Notes under the pieces: model-generated
The model's database searches: none
What the model saw: only the letters and a program-made list of their open reading frames with translations
What the model was told of the DNA's origin: nothing
Translations under genes and position numbers: made by a program
Source of the DNA: Rhodopirellula islandica
GTDB taxonomy: Bacteria; Planctomycetota; Planctomycetia; Pirellulales; Pirellulaceae
Length of the DNA stretch: 64,000 nucleotides
Assembly (NCBI RefSeq): GCF_001027925.1
Contig: NZ_LECT01000050.1
Coordinates: 62,001 to 126,000 of the forward strand
Direction: 5' to 3'
Shown: positions 35,869 through 44,063 of the stretch, piece by piece
Layout of the letters: every line of letters begins with the position of its first letter
Position numbering within the stretch: position 1 is the stretch's first letter

Positions 35869-36081
35869 CTAAGAAACGTCGTTGGAATCCGCTGGGGCGT
35901 TCGCATCGAACGCTTCGTTGTTCCGTTGAATCGCATCGTAGACTTCACGCCGGTGAACTGGCACTTCGCGAGGAGCCTCCACGCCGAGGCGGACTTTGTC
36001 TCCACGGATTTCCACCACAACGATTTTGATATCGTTGTTGATGACGATGCTTTCGTTTTTCTTTCGCGAGAGTACCAACAT
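35869..36081 (-). CDS. csrA: Carbon storage regulator CsrA
   Basis: It is 70 residues. It opens with [20 protein letters not shown], as in almost all CsrA proteins, and has [22 protein letters not shown] with the RNA-binding arginine and the VP.HR motif, then a variable tail. CsrA binds GGA motifs in mRNA leaders as a dimer and alters translation. It lies about 160 bp upstream of tRNA-Glu on the same strand, so both could share a transcript. No flagellar genes (its usual FliW antagonist) are seen here. Confidence 0.96.
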   Translation of the reverse strand: MLVLSRKKNESIVINNDIKIVVVEIRGDKVRLGVEAPREVPVHRREVYDAIQRNNEAFDANAPADSNDVS

Positions 36082-36363
36082 GGCTCATTCCTTTTTGCGG
36101 CCGCCTGCCTCCTAGTAACAACTGCCTAGTCAACGACGAATAGTGGACAGGTTGTGGAAGGGAGTACGGACAGGGATCCTTGGTCCAACAACTCTAGGAC
36201 AAAAAACGATCCGGTCAAGGAAATCCGGGTTGACAAACAGTGAAAAATCTTGTGCTCGTCGCCTCGTAGAGGGGTGGCGATTGCAAAAACACCGTATTTG
36301 CTTGCAAATACGAAGTGTCGCGTTCTCGATTCATCCCCTCCTCCTTTTGCGATTTTATTTGCG
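36082..36363. other. Intergenic region between csrA and a small orphan gene
   Basis: No gene is supported in this interval. The two flanking genes diverge, so their promoters should lie here. I see no clear operator or hairpin. Confidence 0.4.
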
Positions 36364-36753
36364 ATGGCTGCTGTTTTTTCATTCCAAGCGTACGTGTACG
36401 GCACTGACCGGGGGGCTTTTGACGTGTCCATGGAGACCGTCGCGGACCGCTTTGACAACTTGGAAGGACTGTTTTTCGAATGGGATGGTTCGTTCACCTG
36501 GGCCAATCAGGCCCAGGGCTGGCAAATCGATGGCACGGTTTACGACAACGGTCAGGCCATTCAGTACGTTGACCTGCATGGCCGCGGTTCATCGTTGGAA
36601 GGGCGCAAAATTCTGCTGGAACGTCTCCACGCACTGTTTTTGACCTTGGGCGAACCGGAATCGATCTCACTGCTGCGTTTGCCCGAAAGGGCGTGGCAAG
36701 ATTTACAAGCTTTTGAAAAAGATGTCTTCCAAACCGCCAGTGTTGATCAGTGA
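36364..36753 (+). CDS. Small protein of unknown function (129 aa)
   Basis: I do not recognise the family. ATG 36364 gives MAAVFSFQAYVYGTDRGAF and a mix of beta-type and helical segments: DNLEGLFFEWDGSFTWANQAQGW, YVDLHGRGSSLEGRKILLERL and ESISLLRLPERAWQDLQAFEKDVF. No signal peptide or membrane segment. Earlier in-frame starts back to 36250 add low-quality sequence. It is divergent from csrA. Short, ordinary codon use; probably a lineage-specific cytoplasmic protein. Confidence 0.6.
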   Translation: MAAVFSFQAYVYGTDRGAFDVSMETVADRFDNLEGLFFEWDGSFTWANQAQGWQIDGTVYDNGQAIQYVDLHGRGSSLEGRKILLERLHALFLTLGEPESISLLRLPERAWQDLQAFEKDVFQTASVDQ

Positions 36754-37014
36754 AACTCCACGGTGTCCCTTTCCTGAGAAATCAATCGGAAACGGGGTTG
36801 CTCGCTTTTCCCCGCGAAATGGCCCGGAATCGCTTGCTGTTGTGAGATTCGGTTGAATGAGTTGGAACGATTTTTCTGGTTTTCAGCGTTTTGGCATCCT
36901 GGTTGCATAACACTCCTGCCAGACGCCAATGCCTCGGATGAAGGCAGACGAGTCGGTGCCGGCGTCAGTGTGGTACCGAGACTAAAGAAAAGCCCCGTTT
37001 CAGGAAGAACCGCT

Positions 37015-37230
37015 ATGTTGACCGAAACCATGCCGTCGCTCGAAAACGTCTCGATGATCTCAGCTGCGTCGCAAAATGAGACTTCGCCGTCGGACGCTGA
37101 GATCACTCGCCGCGTGATGAAGATCCGCAGCAGTTGGAGTGTCGCCGAGCGTTTGCGTCGTCGTCGTGAAGCAGATGATCGCTTCGCTGACTTGCTCGAC
37201 ACGTTGTCTTCTGATCACACCGCCGCCTGA
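37015..37230 (+). CDS. Small helical protein of unknown function (71 aa)
   Basis: ATG 37015 follows AGGA at a good distance (CAGGAAGAACCGCT). The product is acidic at the start and strongly helical and Arg-rich at the end: EITRRVMKIRSSWSVAERLRRRREADDRFADLLDTL. That segment contains two amphipathic helices and could bind a partner or nucleic acid. The frame upstream to 36853 is also open but lacks a ribosome site. No family recognised. Confidence 0.55.
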   Translation: MLTETMPSLENVSMISAASQNETSPSDAEITRRVMKIRSSWSVAERLRRRREADDRFADLLDTLSSDHTAA

Positions 37231-37348
37231 AATCCTGTGACGGTGGCGAGACCTGCTCTCGCCTGACGCACGGATCCGAATGAACGGTATTCGAACTGGG
37301 CTCTTGCCCGGTAGAATGTCAGCTTTGATTCTTCAAGGATGACATTGG

Positions 37349-39070
37349 ATGATTGGACCTCACATGGCTTTCGTGATTGCTCGCCTCCCAAAGACCGTTT
37401 GGGCCGGCGTGGTTGCGATTCTGTTGACCCCAGTTGTTGGAGGCTGCACCAGGCAACCTCCTGCTGAGTCAATCGAAAACGCCGATGCGACTGAATATGC
37501 TGATCCGGCTGACAGTGGTCAGCCGACTGGTTCCTCCCTGCCCAACGCCGGGCAACGCAACGAGGAGCAACGCGGTGAGGTCACGCCAGTTCATGAAGTC
37601 GAGCCAGGCAGACAAGCTGCCACTTCTGAAAAGACCGCCCCCATCCAGGTTCCACGAACGATCACGTCTGGGACGAGCGGGCAAGCGAAGCAGTTGGCGC
37701 ATGAACTGAGCCCAGAGAAGCTGCGAACGTTCCTGTCCGAAGCGGACATTGAGATGCGGATGATCGTCAGTGGAGAGTCAGGGATTGAGGATGAAGCCAC
37801 CGCCATTGGCGAATTGAAACGCATCGTCTCGCTGAAACGCGAAGCATCTCGGCGGTTGATCGAACACGCAGAATCATCGCCCAGGGATCAGGCGATTGGC
37901 CGGCGAGGCGAATTGCAGTCGCTCTCGCATCTGGCTGCCATGGGGGATCTGAAATCGGCTGAGAGTCTGCAACAGTTGGCAGAGGAGCTGCAAAACGATT
38001 CTGATCCAGACGTTCGTTCGGACAGTCAGCTTGTGCTCATCGGTTTTGCGATCGAAAACCTGCGGAACGGAAAATCGGAGGCGGCAACCAAGGTCGTTTC
38101 TCAGATCGACCGGCTGTTGCAATCCAGTTCTGCTCCCGACGCGGCAACGTTGATGGTGATGGGCCAGGCCAGAGACACGTTGATGCAGTTCGATCATGTC
38201 GAGGAAGCGTCTCGCGTGCGTTCCATGATCTTAGAAGAGTTCGTGGAGCCGATCGAAAATGGTGCTGGCGAAGCGAGCGAGATGGTGGGACTCGCTGACA
38301 TGGCGCGTCAGATTGCTGGTCCAAGTTTGCAAGTCAGCGAAGCGACCCGTCGCGTTCAAGATCTGATGCAACAATTCATCACGGAAGCGAACGAGAACAC
38401 GACCGCAGCAGATTCAGCGGTCTCGCCGAGCGATTGGAAGGAAGCCATTCAAACGTTGGCGGATGAACAACCCGACCTGCTGACCACTCAGTTTTTAGCC
38501 GCTGCCAGTCTGGAGGCGGAAACCGTCGGTCGCGAAGACTTGATGTCGGTGACCTACCAGGTCTTGGACGACAAGTTTGCTTCCCTGCAGGACGATCGCG
38601 GGCGTGAGGCACGGGCGGCAATTCAAGCTCGAGACAATCGTGAGAAGATTCTCGGCAAGGCATTCGATCCTGATTTGCCGAGCACGAAGGGCGATGAGCT
38701 CTCGCTGGAGAGTTATCGCGGGAAGGTGGTTTTGATGCCGTTTTGGTCCGCCGCATTCCCGGACTCGCTGATGGTTGTCGACAACCTCCAAGAGATCGCT
38801 CGCCAGTACCCGGAGAAGGTTGCGATTGTGGGGATGAATCTGGATGTTCAGTCGACAGACGTTCCAGCGTTTGAGTCTCGCAATAAAATCTCGTTCCCGA
38901 GTTTTCGCAGTGTTTCCGACCCGGAGGCGTCCGTCGCAAACTCGATTGCCTATCGGTTTGGGGCCGTTTCATTGCTGTTCGTGGCTGTGATTGACCAAGC
39001 GGGCGAGGTTCAGGCCCTCGAATTTTCTGGGCGAGATTTGACGCCGGTTGTCGAAAACCTTTTGCGATGA
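37349..39070 (+). CDS. Lipoprotein with a cysteine-less redoxin/thioredoxin-like C-terminal domain
   Basis: It is 573 residues. The N-terminus is a lipoprotein signal with lipobox VVGGC (Cys 33), so it should be attached to the membrane on the outer side of the cytoplasmic membrane. A Glu/Ala-rich helical region follows, to about residue 430. The last 140 residues have the TlpA/redoxin fold: DLPSTKGDELSLESYRGKVV, LMPFWSAAFPDSLMVV, KVAIVGMNLDVQSTDVPAFE and a final ALEFSGRDLTPVVENLL. Redoxins have WCxxC after the first FW; here it reads FWSAAFPDS, with no cysteine, so thiol chemistry is impossible. A structural or ligand-binding role is inferred. Confidence 0.8.
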   Translation: MIGPHMAFVIARLPKTVWAGVVAILLTPVVGGCTRQPPAESIENADATEYADPADSGQPTGSSLPNAGQRNEEQRGEVTPVHEVEPGRQAATSEKTAPIQVPRTITSGTSGQAKQLAHELSPEKLRTFLSEADIEMRMIVSGESGIEDEATAIGELKRIVSLKREASRRLIEHAESSPRDQAIGRRGELQSLSHLAAMGDLKSAESLQQLAEELQNDSDPDVRSDSQLVLIGFAIENLRNGKSEAATKVVSQIDRLLQSSSAPDAATLMVMGQARDTLMQFDHVEEASRVRSMILEEFVEPIENGAGEASEMVGLADMARQIAGPSLQVSEATRRVQDLMQQFITEANENTTAADSAVSPSDWKEAIQTLADEQPDLLTTQFLAAASLEAETVGREDLMSVTYQVLDDKFASLQDDRGREARAAIQARDNREKILGKAFDPDLPSTKGDELSLESYRGKVVLMPFWSAAFPDSLMVVDNLQEIARQYPEKVAIVGMNLDVQSTDVPAFESRNKISFPSFRSVSDPEASVANSIAYRFGAVSLLFVAVIDQAGEVQALEFSGRDLTPVVENLLR

Positions 39071-39177
39071 ATTAAGCTGGGCGGTTGGACGAGTTCCATG
39101 AGGCAATGAGAAACCTCTCGTCTTTGTCGACTTGTTTGTGTCGGCTCGTCTTAGTCACTGTCTGCTAGGTTGCGATC

Positions 39178-39405
39178 ATGCAATTCATCGAACTCACCGG
39201 CAAATCGTTGTTGGATGTCATCAACGAAGGCGAAATTGATATGGGCCAGCTGCATGAGGCTGGCGTCAACGGCGACTCCATTCTGAGGATCAACAAGTTC
39301 GGCGAAATCGAACTAAGAGACAAACAGGAATGGGTTTTGGTCGGCGGTCTGCTGGGGAATTTTGAGGACCGCCTGCGGAAGATCACGCAGTTGGATTGGC
39401 TGTAG
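39178..39405 (+). CDS. Small protein of unknown function (75 aa)
   Basis: ATG 39178 gives MQFIELTGKSLLDVINEGEI, then DMGQLHEAGVNGDSILRINK and FGEIELRDKQEWVLVGGLLG. The composition is that of a real, folded small protein: regular alternation of hydrophobic and charged residues, no repeats. No family is recognised, and there is no signal peptide. It lies between the redoxin-like lipoprotein gene and the convergent rarA. Confidence 0.6.
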   Translation: MQFIELTGKSLLDVINEGEIDMGQLHEAGVNGDSILRINKFGEIELRDKQEWVLVGGLLGNFEDRLRKITQLDWL

Positions 39406-39456
39406 CGTCGAGCGACCCATTGAATGAGGTGGTGAGTCAGAGGCGAGCAGCCGCGA

Positions 39457-40785
39457 TCATTCCGTCTCTCTTCCCAGTTGCTCGCGGATTTTTTGCAAGC
39501 GTTGGCTGAGTTCTGATTCAAACCCGCGCTCAACCGGTTCGTAGTAACGTCGGTCGACGCCGAGGTAGTCCAACTCTGCCACACCGACATCCGTGTTGTG
39601 TGCCGATTGGTAGCCATCGCCGTGACCCAGTTCTTCGGCACCGGAGTAGTGACCGCACCGGAGCATTTTCGGAACAGGGATGACCTGTCGCTCTCGTACG
39701 TCGCGGCGTGCGGCGCTGATCGCCGTGGTCGCGGCGTTGCTTTTCGGGGCCAGGCTCAGGTAAGCGACTGTTTGGCTCAGCGTGAGTTGAGCTTCGGGAA
39801 GACCGATCATCTCACAGGCCTGCATGGCACTGACCGCAAGCATCAACGCTTGCGGGTCCGCGTTGCCGATGTCTTCGCTGGCCAAGATCACCAACCGTCG
39901 GCAGAGGAAGCGAATGTCTTCGCCGCCTTCCAGCATCCGAGCGAGCCAGTACAGGGACGCATCGACGTCGCTGCCGCGGATGCTTTTGATGAGCGCGCTG
40001 GCCAGGTCGTAGTGATCGTCGCCGGTGGCATCGTAGCCCGCGATGCGGCCGGTCATGGATTCAGCAACATCTTCTCGCGAGATGGTTGCCGCTGGATCTT
40101 CGTGGCTGTGCACGGCCACTTCGAGTGCCGTGAGGGCTTTGCGAGCGTCGCCGTCGGCGGCGGCAGCGAGGTACTCGATCGCATCCTCGGCAATCTTGAC
40201 GTTCTGGTTTCCCAGTCCGCATTCCCGGGCGGTGATGGCGCGCTTCAGCAGCGTTCGCATGTCGTCCACCGAAACGGGTTCCAGCCCGAACAGTTGGCTG
40301 CGGCTGATCAGTGCGGCGTTGACAGCGAAGTAGGGGTTGCTGGTCGTGGCTCCGATCAGCGAGATGATGCCCGATTCCACATCGGCCAGCAGAGCGTCTT
40401 GTTGGGACTTGTTGAAACGATGGATCTCATCGATGAACAGCAACGGTCTCGGGTCGCCTGCGGAAACTCGGTCGCGTGCTTTGGCCAGCACTTCGCGAAC
40501 GTCTTTGACGCCGCTGCTGATTGCGTTGAGGGTGACCAGTTCGCTGTTCTGTTCTGACGCGATCAAGTGAGCGAGCGTGGTTTTGCCGGTGCCCGGTGGA
40601 CCGTGCAGCAGGATCGAGCCGATGCGACCGCTGGCGATCAATCGCCGGAGCAGTTTCCCTTCACCTAGGATGTGTTGCTGGCCGACAAACTCAGATAGCT
40701 TCTTGGGACGCATTCGCGCAGCCAAGGGTTGAGCAGCGAACAGGTGGTCAGCTTCTTGATCGGCAAACAGGTCCATGGTCGACAT
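39457..40785 (-). CDS. rarA: Replication-associated recombination protein A (AAA+ ATPase)
   Basis: It is 442 residues, the RarA/MgsA/WRNIP1 family. Walker A is LLHGPPGTGKTTLAHLIA, Walker B is LLFIDEIHRFNKSQQDALL, sensor 1 is ATTSNPYFAVNAAL and the arginine finger segment is ALISRSQLFGL. The C-terminal tetramerisation part includes KMLRCGHYSGAEELGHGDGY and GVAELDYLGVDRRYYEP. RarA acts at stalled replication forks. A start at 40785 overlaps the divergent DUF1499 gene start by a few bases; ATG 40776 would avoid most of this. Confidence 0.94.
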   Translation of the reverse strand: MSTMDLFADQEADHLFAAQPLAARMRPKKLSEFVGQQHILGEGKLLRRLIASGRIGSILLHGPPGTGKTTLAHLIASEQNSELVTLNAISSGVKDVREVLAKARDRVSAGDPRPLLFIDEIHRFNKSQQDALLADVESGIISLIGATTSNPYFAVNAALISRSQLFGLEPVSVDDMRTLLKRAITARECGLGNQNVKIAEDAIEYLAAAADGDARKALTALEVAVHSHEDPAATISREDVAESMTGRIAGYDATGDDHYDLASALIKSIRGSDVDASLYWLARMLEGGEDIRFLCRRLVILASEDIGNADPQALMLAVSAMQACEMIGLPEAQLTLSQTVAYLSLAPKSNAATTAISAARRDVRERQVIPVPKMLRCGHYSGAEELGHGDGYQSAHNTDVGVAELDYLGVDRRYYEPVERGFESELSQRLQKIREQLGRETE

Positions 40786-41317
40786 GACAATTCAAAGTGA
40801 TCGGCGGGATGACCGCTCGCAGAAAAGAACGAGAAGAGCAATGACAGGAACGGTGATCGCTGGAGTGGTGACGTTGGCAATTGTTGCACGAGTTGTCACG
40901 CTCGTCGACGATTGGGGGCGAGATTGGACGAACAACCACGCCAAGTGGGATGATTCCGCCACGGATCCAGGAAAGCGACCGTTGCGATTGCCGAAGCCAA
41001 TCGCCGAAGTGCGTCGTGATTTAGAAACCTGGGTGGAGTCGGAACCGATCTGGCAAGTGGAATCGATCGCGGACGACTCCGTTGACGCACCGGTCGCCGG
41101 TCAAACCCAGGTCATCCATTTGACGCGTCGAACCAAGTGGCTGCGGTTCGTCGACGATGTCCACGTGCAATTGACGGAGGAAGTGTCTCCCACCGGTGAG
41201 GTGGTCACTCGGGTCGACGCGGAAAGTCAATCTCGCGTCGGCAAAGGGGACCTGGGGCAGAACCCTCGCAACCTCCAACATCTCCGCGAAGCATTCTCAG
41301 CGGAGGAAGGGATTTGA
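40784..41317 (+). CDS. DUF1499 family protein, membrane-anchored
   Basis: It is about 177 residues. One N-terminal hydrophobic helix (AMTGTVIAGVVTLAIVARVV) should anchor it. The rest has the DUF1499 signature RLPKPIAEVRRDLETWV, then TRRTKWLRFVDDVHVQL and the late VDAESQSRVGKGDLGQNPRN. The function of DUF1499 is unknown. An upstream ATG at 40775 is also in frame. It is divergent from rarA with overlapping 5' ends and is followed by a palindromic repeat, then the convergent ilvE-like gene. Confidence 0.8.
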   Translation: MTIQSDRRDDRSQKRTRRAMTGTVIAGVVTLAIVARVVTLVDDWGRDWTNNHAKWDDSATDPGKRPLRLPKPIAEVRRDLETWVESEPIWQVESIADDSVDAPVAGQTQVIHLTRRTKWLRFVDDVHVQLTEEVSPTGEVVTRVDAESQSRVGKGDLGQNPRNLQHLREAFSAEEGI

Positions 41318-41319
41318 TC

Positions 41320-41412
41320 GTAGCGGAACTCGCCAAGAGTTTCGGAAATGTCGTAGCGAAACTCGTCAAGAGTTTCGGTGTTGGGTGTTGGCCGAAAGTC
41401 TTGGCGACTTCG
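41320..41412. repeat. Palindromic GTAGCGAAACTCG..GAGTTTCG repeats
   Basis: Two direct copies (41320-41345 and 41353-41378) of a unit whose arms CGAAACTC and GAGTTTCG are complementary, followed by a partial inverted copy to 41412. The whole 95-bp convergent gap between the DUF1499 gene and the ilvE-like gene is occupied by them. The same unit recurs near 54.27-54.34 kb, again between convergent genes. The hairpins may end transcription from both sides. Confidence 0.7.
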
Positions 41413-42270
41413 TCAGCGAGCCACAAATGCGCGGAAGGCTGCGTTGAGTTTTTGCGTCATTGGACCGGGTTTGCCGTCGCCGATGACTCGGCCATCGAGT
41501 TTGACCGCGGGGATGACTTCGGCGGCGCTGCCGGTCAGGAAGCATTCGTCGGCGACAAAGATGTCGTGACGGGTCATCGCTTCCTCCGCCACTTCGATCC
41601 CATTTTCGCGAGCCAAGTCGATCACCGTGTTGCGGGTGATGCCTTCCAGGATGCCTGCGTCGATCGGAGGTGTGATCAAACGGCCGCCGCGGACAATGAA
41701 GATGTTGTCCCCGGTGCACTCGGCGACTTCGCCTTTGGTGTTCAACATCACGGCTTCGATGCATCCGGCCCGGATGGCTTCGATCTTGGCCATGATGTTG
41801 TTGAGGTAGTTCAGCGACTTCACGCGAGGGCTGAGTGCGGCCGGGTGATTGCGGATCGTGGAGGCTGTGATCAGTTCCAAGCCTTCGGTGTAGAACTTTT
41901 CCGGGTAAAGCGAGATCGTGTCCGCGATGATGATCACTTGGGGATCTTCGCAGGAAAACGGGTTGAGCCCCAACTGGTTGCCGCCACGCGTGACGACCAA
42001 GCGGATGTAGCCTTCCGTCAGGCCGTTCTTGGCAACGGTCTCGTTCACCGCTGTTGTCAGGGCGTCGATCTCGATGGGGATGTCCAGCATGATCGCACGA
42101 GCGCTCTCGTAGAGTCGCGTCATGTGGTCTTCGAGAGCGAACACTTTGCCCGAGTAGATCCGCATGCCTTCGAACACGCCGTCACCGTACAGCAGCCCAT
42201 GATCGTAAACGCTGATCTTGGCGTCTTCGCGTGAGAAGTATTGCCCGTTGATGTAGATGGCTTGGGTCAT
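41413..42270 (-). CDS. ilvE: Branched-chain amino acid aminotransferase (class IV)
   Basis: It is 285 residues, a fold type IV PLP transaminase. The N-terminus AIYINGQYFSREDAKISVYD followed by HGLLYGDGVFEGMRIY is typical. The PLP lysine is in VKSLNYLNNIMAK, and GDNIFIVRGGRLITPPID and LTGSAAEVIPAVKLDGR finish the active site. It should make or degrade Leu, Ile and Val with glutamate. D-amino-acid transaminases and ADC lyase share the fold, but KSLNYLNN favours IlvE. ATG 42270 is used; the upstream frame is not family-like. It lies 76 bp downstream of fabI on the same strand. Confidence 0.88.
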   Translation of the reverse strand: MTQAIYINGQYFSREDAKISVYDHGLLYGDGVFEGMRIYSGKVFALEDHMTRLYESARAIMLDIPIEIDALTTAVNETVAKNGLTEGYIRLVVTRGGNQLGLNPFSCEDPQVIIIADTISLYPEKFYTEGLELITASTIRNHPAALSPRVKSLNYLNNIMAKIEAIRAGCIEAVMLNTKGEVAECTGDNIFIVRGGRLITPPIDAGILEGITRNTVIDLARENGIEVAEEAMTRHDIFVADECFLTGSAAEVIPAVKLDGRVIGDGKPGPMTQKLNAAFRAFVAR

Positions 42271-42346
42271 GCCCGAAAACTCAAAGTTGGAAAGGTGCGA
42301 TTGGTGTGAAGGCGAATCTGGGGATGTTTCGTTTGCGAGATGGTGC

Positions 42347-43180
42347 TCAGTCAACGGAGGCGTTCGTGACCGCGCCGACCACTTCCGCATCAAAGTAGTT
42401 GATCGACATGCCCGCATCGACCACGATCGATTGCGCGGTGATGCCGCTGCTGCGTGGAGACAACAAAAACGCCGCGGTGGACGCGACTTCGTTCGTCGTC
42501 ACTGCTTCCCCACGAGGGATGACTTTTTCCGCGTACAGGTACGAATCAACATAGCCGGGGATGCCTGCCGAGGCGCTGGTTTTCAGCAGGCCGGCCGCGA
42601 CCGCGTTGAAGCGGACTTGGCTGAACCGGCTGAACGATTTGGTCAGAAAGGCCAGCGATGATTCGAGGGCCGCTTTGATCGGGGCCATGAAGCCATAGCT
42701 TTCGCTGGCCATTCGCGTGGTGCTGATTCCAATCGTGACCACGCTGGCGTCACTGGCCAGTCGGTCTTTGATGGCGTTGCAAACCGCGACCAGAGAAAAA
42801 GCCGAGATATCGATCGCTTGCAGGAATTGACGTCGCGTTGTTTCGTGAAACGGACGGATGCCATCGCTGTAGTCGGCAAAGGCGATCGCGTGCACCATCC
42901 CGGCGAGCGTCACATTGTCTCGCTCCAGTTCGGCGGCCATCGCGTCAATGTCGGATTGTTGTTCCACGTCGCAAATGATCAGGCGGCGACCAGACAGCAA
43001 TTTGGCCAAGCTCTCGCGGCGAGACTCACTGCGGACGGCGTAGATCACCTCCCCGCCGGCCTGTTCAATTTGCTTGGCAATCGCAAACGCGACGCTCTTT
43101 TTGTTGGCGACTCCCATCACCAGGAATGTCTTGTCGGTCATCCCCAGGAAGTCGAACGCGGCGGTGTTTTCGGTGCTCAC
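42347..43180 (-). CDS. fabI: Enoyl-ACP reductase (NADH), FabI
   Basis: It is 277 residues. FabI reduces trans-2-enoyl-ACP in the last step of each fatty-acid elongation round. The nucleotide-binding region [20 protein letters not shown] (20-39) has the FabI-type glycine pattern with Ser and Ala. The catalytic pair is Y162 and K169 ([16 protein letters not shown]), the YX6K spacing of FabI. The late segment [24 protein letters not shown] and a C-terminal variable tail are also normal. Its ATG overlaps the stop of fabZ by 4 bp, so the two are translationally coupled. Confidence 0.96.
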   Translation of the reverse strand: MSTENTAAFDFLGMTDKTFLVMGVANKKSVAFAIAKQIEQAGGEVIYAVRSESRRESLAKLLSGRRLIICDVEQQSDIDAMAAELERDNVTLAGMVHAIAFADYSDGIRPFHETTRRQFLQAIDISAFSLVAVCNAIKDRLASDASVVTIGISTTRMASESYGFMAPIKAALESSLAFLTKSFSRFSQVRFNAVAAGLLKTSASAGIPGYVDSYLYAEKVIPRGEAVTTNEVASTAAFLLSPRSSGITAQSIVVDAGMSINYFDAEVVGAVTNASVD

Positions 43181-43692
43181 GATTTTGCATCCACGTCAGG
43201 GGCTGGGCTGGGCTGCGCTGGCGTGATGCTGCACGCAAACTCCAGTCGCGTGGTGACTTTTCCATTGAGCAGCATTTTGCCGGTCATGAAAAACGCGTTG
43301 GAAAGTCGCTCCTTCAGCGTCACGTGAATGTCGACGGTGTCCCCGGGGCGGACCATGTTTTTGAACTTCACGCTGTCCATGCGAGTCACCACGGGGACAA
43401 ATTCGCCCACGTCGGGCGTGTGTTCGGACAGCAGAATCGCACCCGCTTGCAGGCAGCATTCACACTGAATCACTCCGGGGACCAGTGGGTAACCCGGGAA
43501 GTGTCCTTGCACAAAGAACTCGTCGGCCGAGAACGTTTTGCGGGCGTGAAGCGTGTTTTCGGTGATTTCCAGCACCTCGTCCAGCAACAGCATGGGCGAG
43601 CGGTGGGGAATTTTGGCCTCGATTTCATCGGGGCCGAGATGCCGAGCGTCGGTGGAGTCGTTGGGAGCGTTCATCCCCGTATCAAACGCCAT
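43177..43692 (-). CDS. fabZ: FabZ-like 3-hydroxyacyl-ACP dehydratase
   Basis: It is about 171 residues with the hot-dog fold. [20 protein letters not shown] is followed by [20 protein letters not shown]. In it the catalytic His (GHFPG) and Glu (in QCECC) take the usual places. FabZ dehydrates 3-hydroxyacyl-ACP before FabI reduces it, so this is a natural two-gene operon (ATGA overlap with fabI). The segment QCECCLQAG is more cysteine-rich than in typical FabZ. Start 43692 is chosen but ATG 43674 is equally possible; no ribosome site decides. Confidence 0.88.
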   Translation of the reverse strand: MAFDTGMNAPNDSTDARHLGPDEIEAKIPHRSPMLLLDEVLEITENTLHARKTFSADEFFVQGHFPGYPLVPGVIQCECCLQAGAILLSEHTPDVGEFVPVVTRMDSVKFKNMVRPGDTVDIHVTLKERLSNAFFMTGKMLLNGKVTTRLEFACSITPAQPSPAPDVDAKS

Positions 43693-44063
43693 TTTTGGGG
43701 CGATCGTCAAGGCCGTCGAAAGAGGGTTTGTCCGCGTTCGCGGAGGAACGCCCGCACGGTGTGCGATGATCGGCAATATCGAGCCAACCGTGATTCACGC
43801 CGGCAGGGATACAAGTGCGAATTGTGCCGCGAAAGGTTCGCGTGGAATAGCAGTGATTCGTCGACATCGCCCCGGATGGGGCCGTCTTCCGTAGCTCGGG
43901 GCGGAAGCCCCGAGATTGCTTCACGTTAGATGCAATCATTGAAAAAGTTCAATTGACAAATGCAAAGTGCAAAATGCTGTTGGGATGAACGGGCCGCAAG
44001 CAATTTAAAATTGTCAATTGTCAATTTAACCTTTTCAATCGAATCGCCGCAAAGCTTTTAGGC
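43693..44063. repeat. Intergenic repeats: GC hairpins and an AT-rich palindromic element (copy A)
   Basis: At about 43866-43914 two GC-rich hairpins (GCCCCGGATGGGGC and CTCGGGGCGGAAGCCCCGAG) lie side by side; the first recurs near 54.47 kb. At 43937-44041 an AT-rich element opens with CATTGAAAAAGTTCAATTGA and closes with the near-inverse CCTTTTCAATC, with TTGTCAATTGTCAATT before it. A second copy with the same ends lies at 54589-54682. No gene is supported here. Confidence 0.65.
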
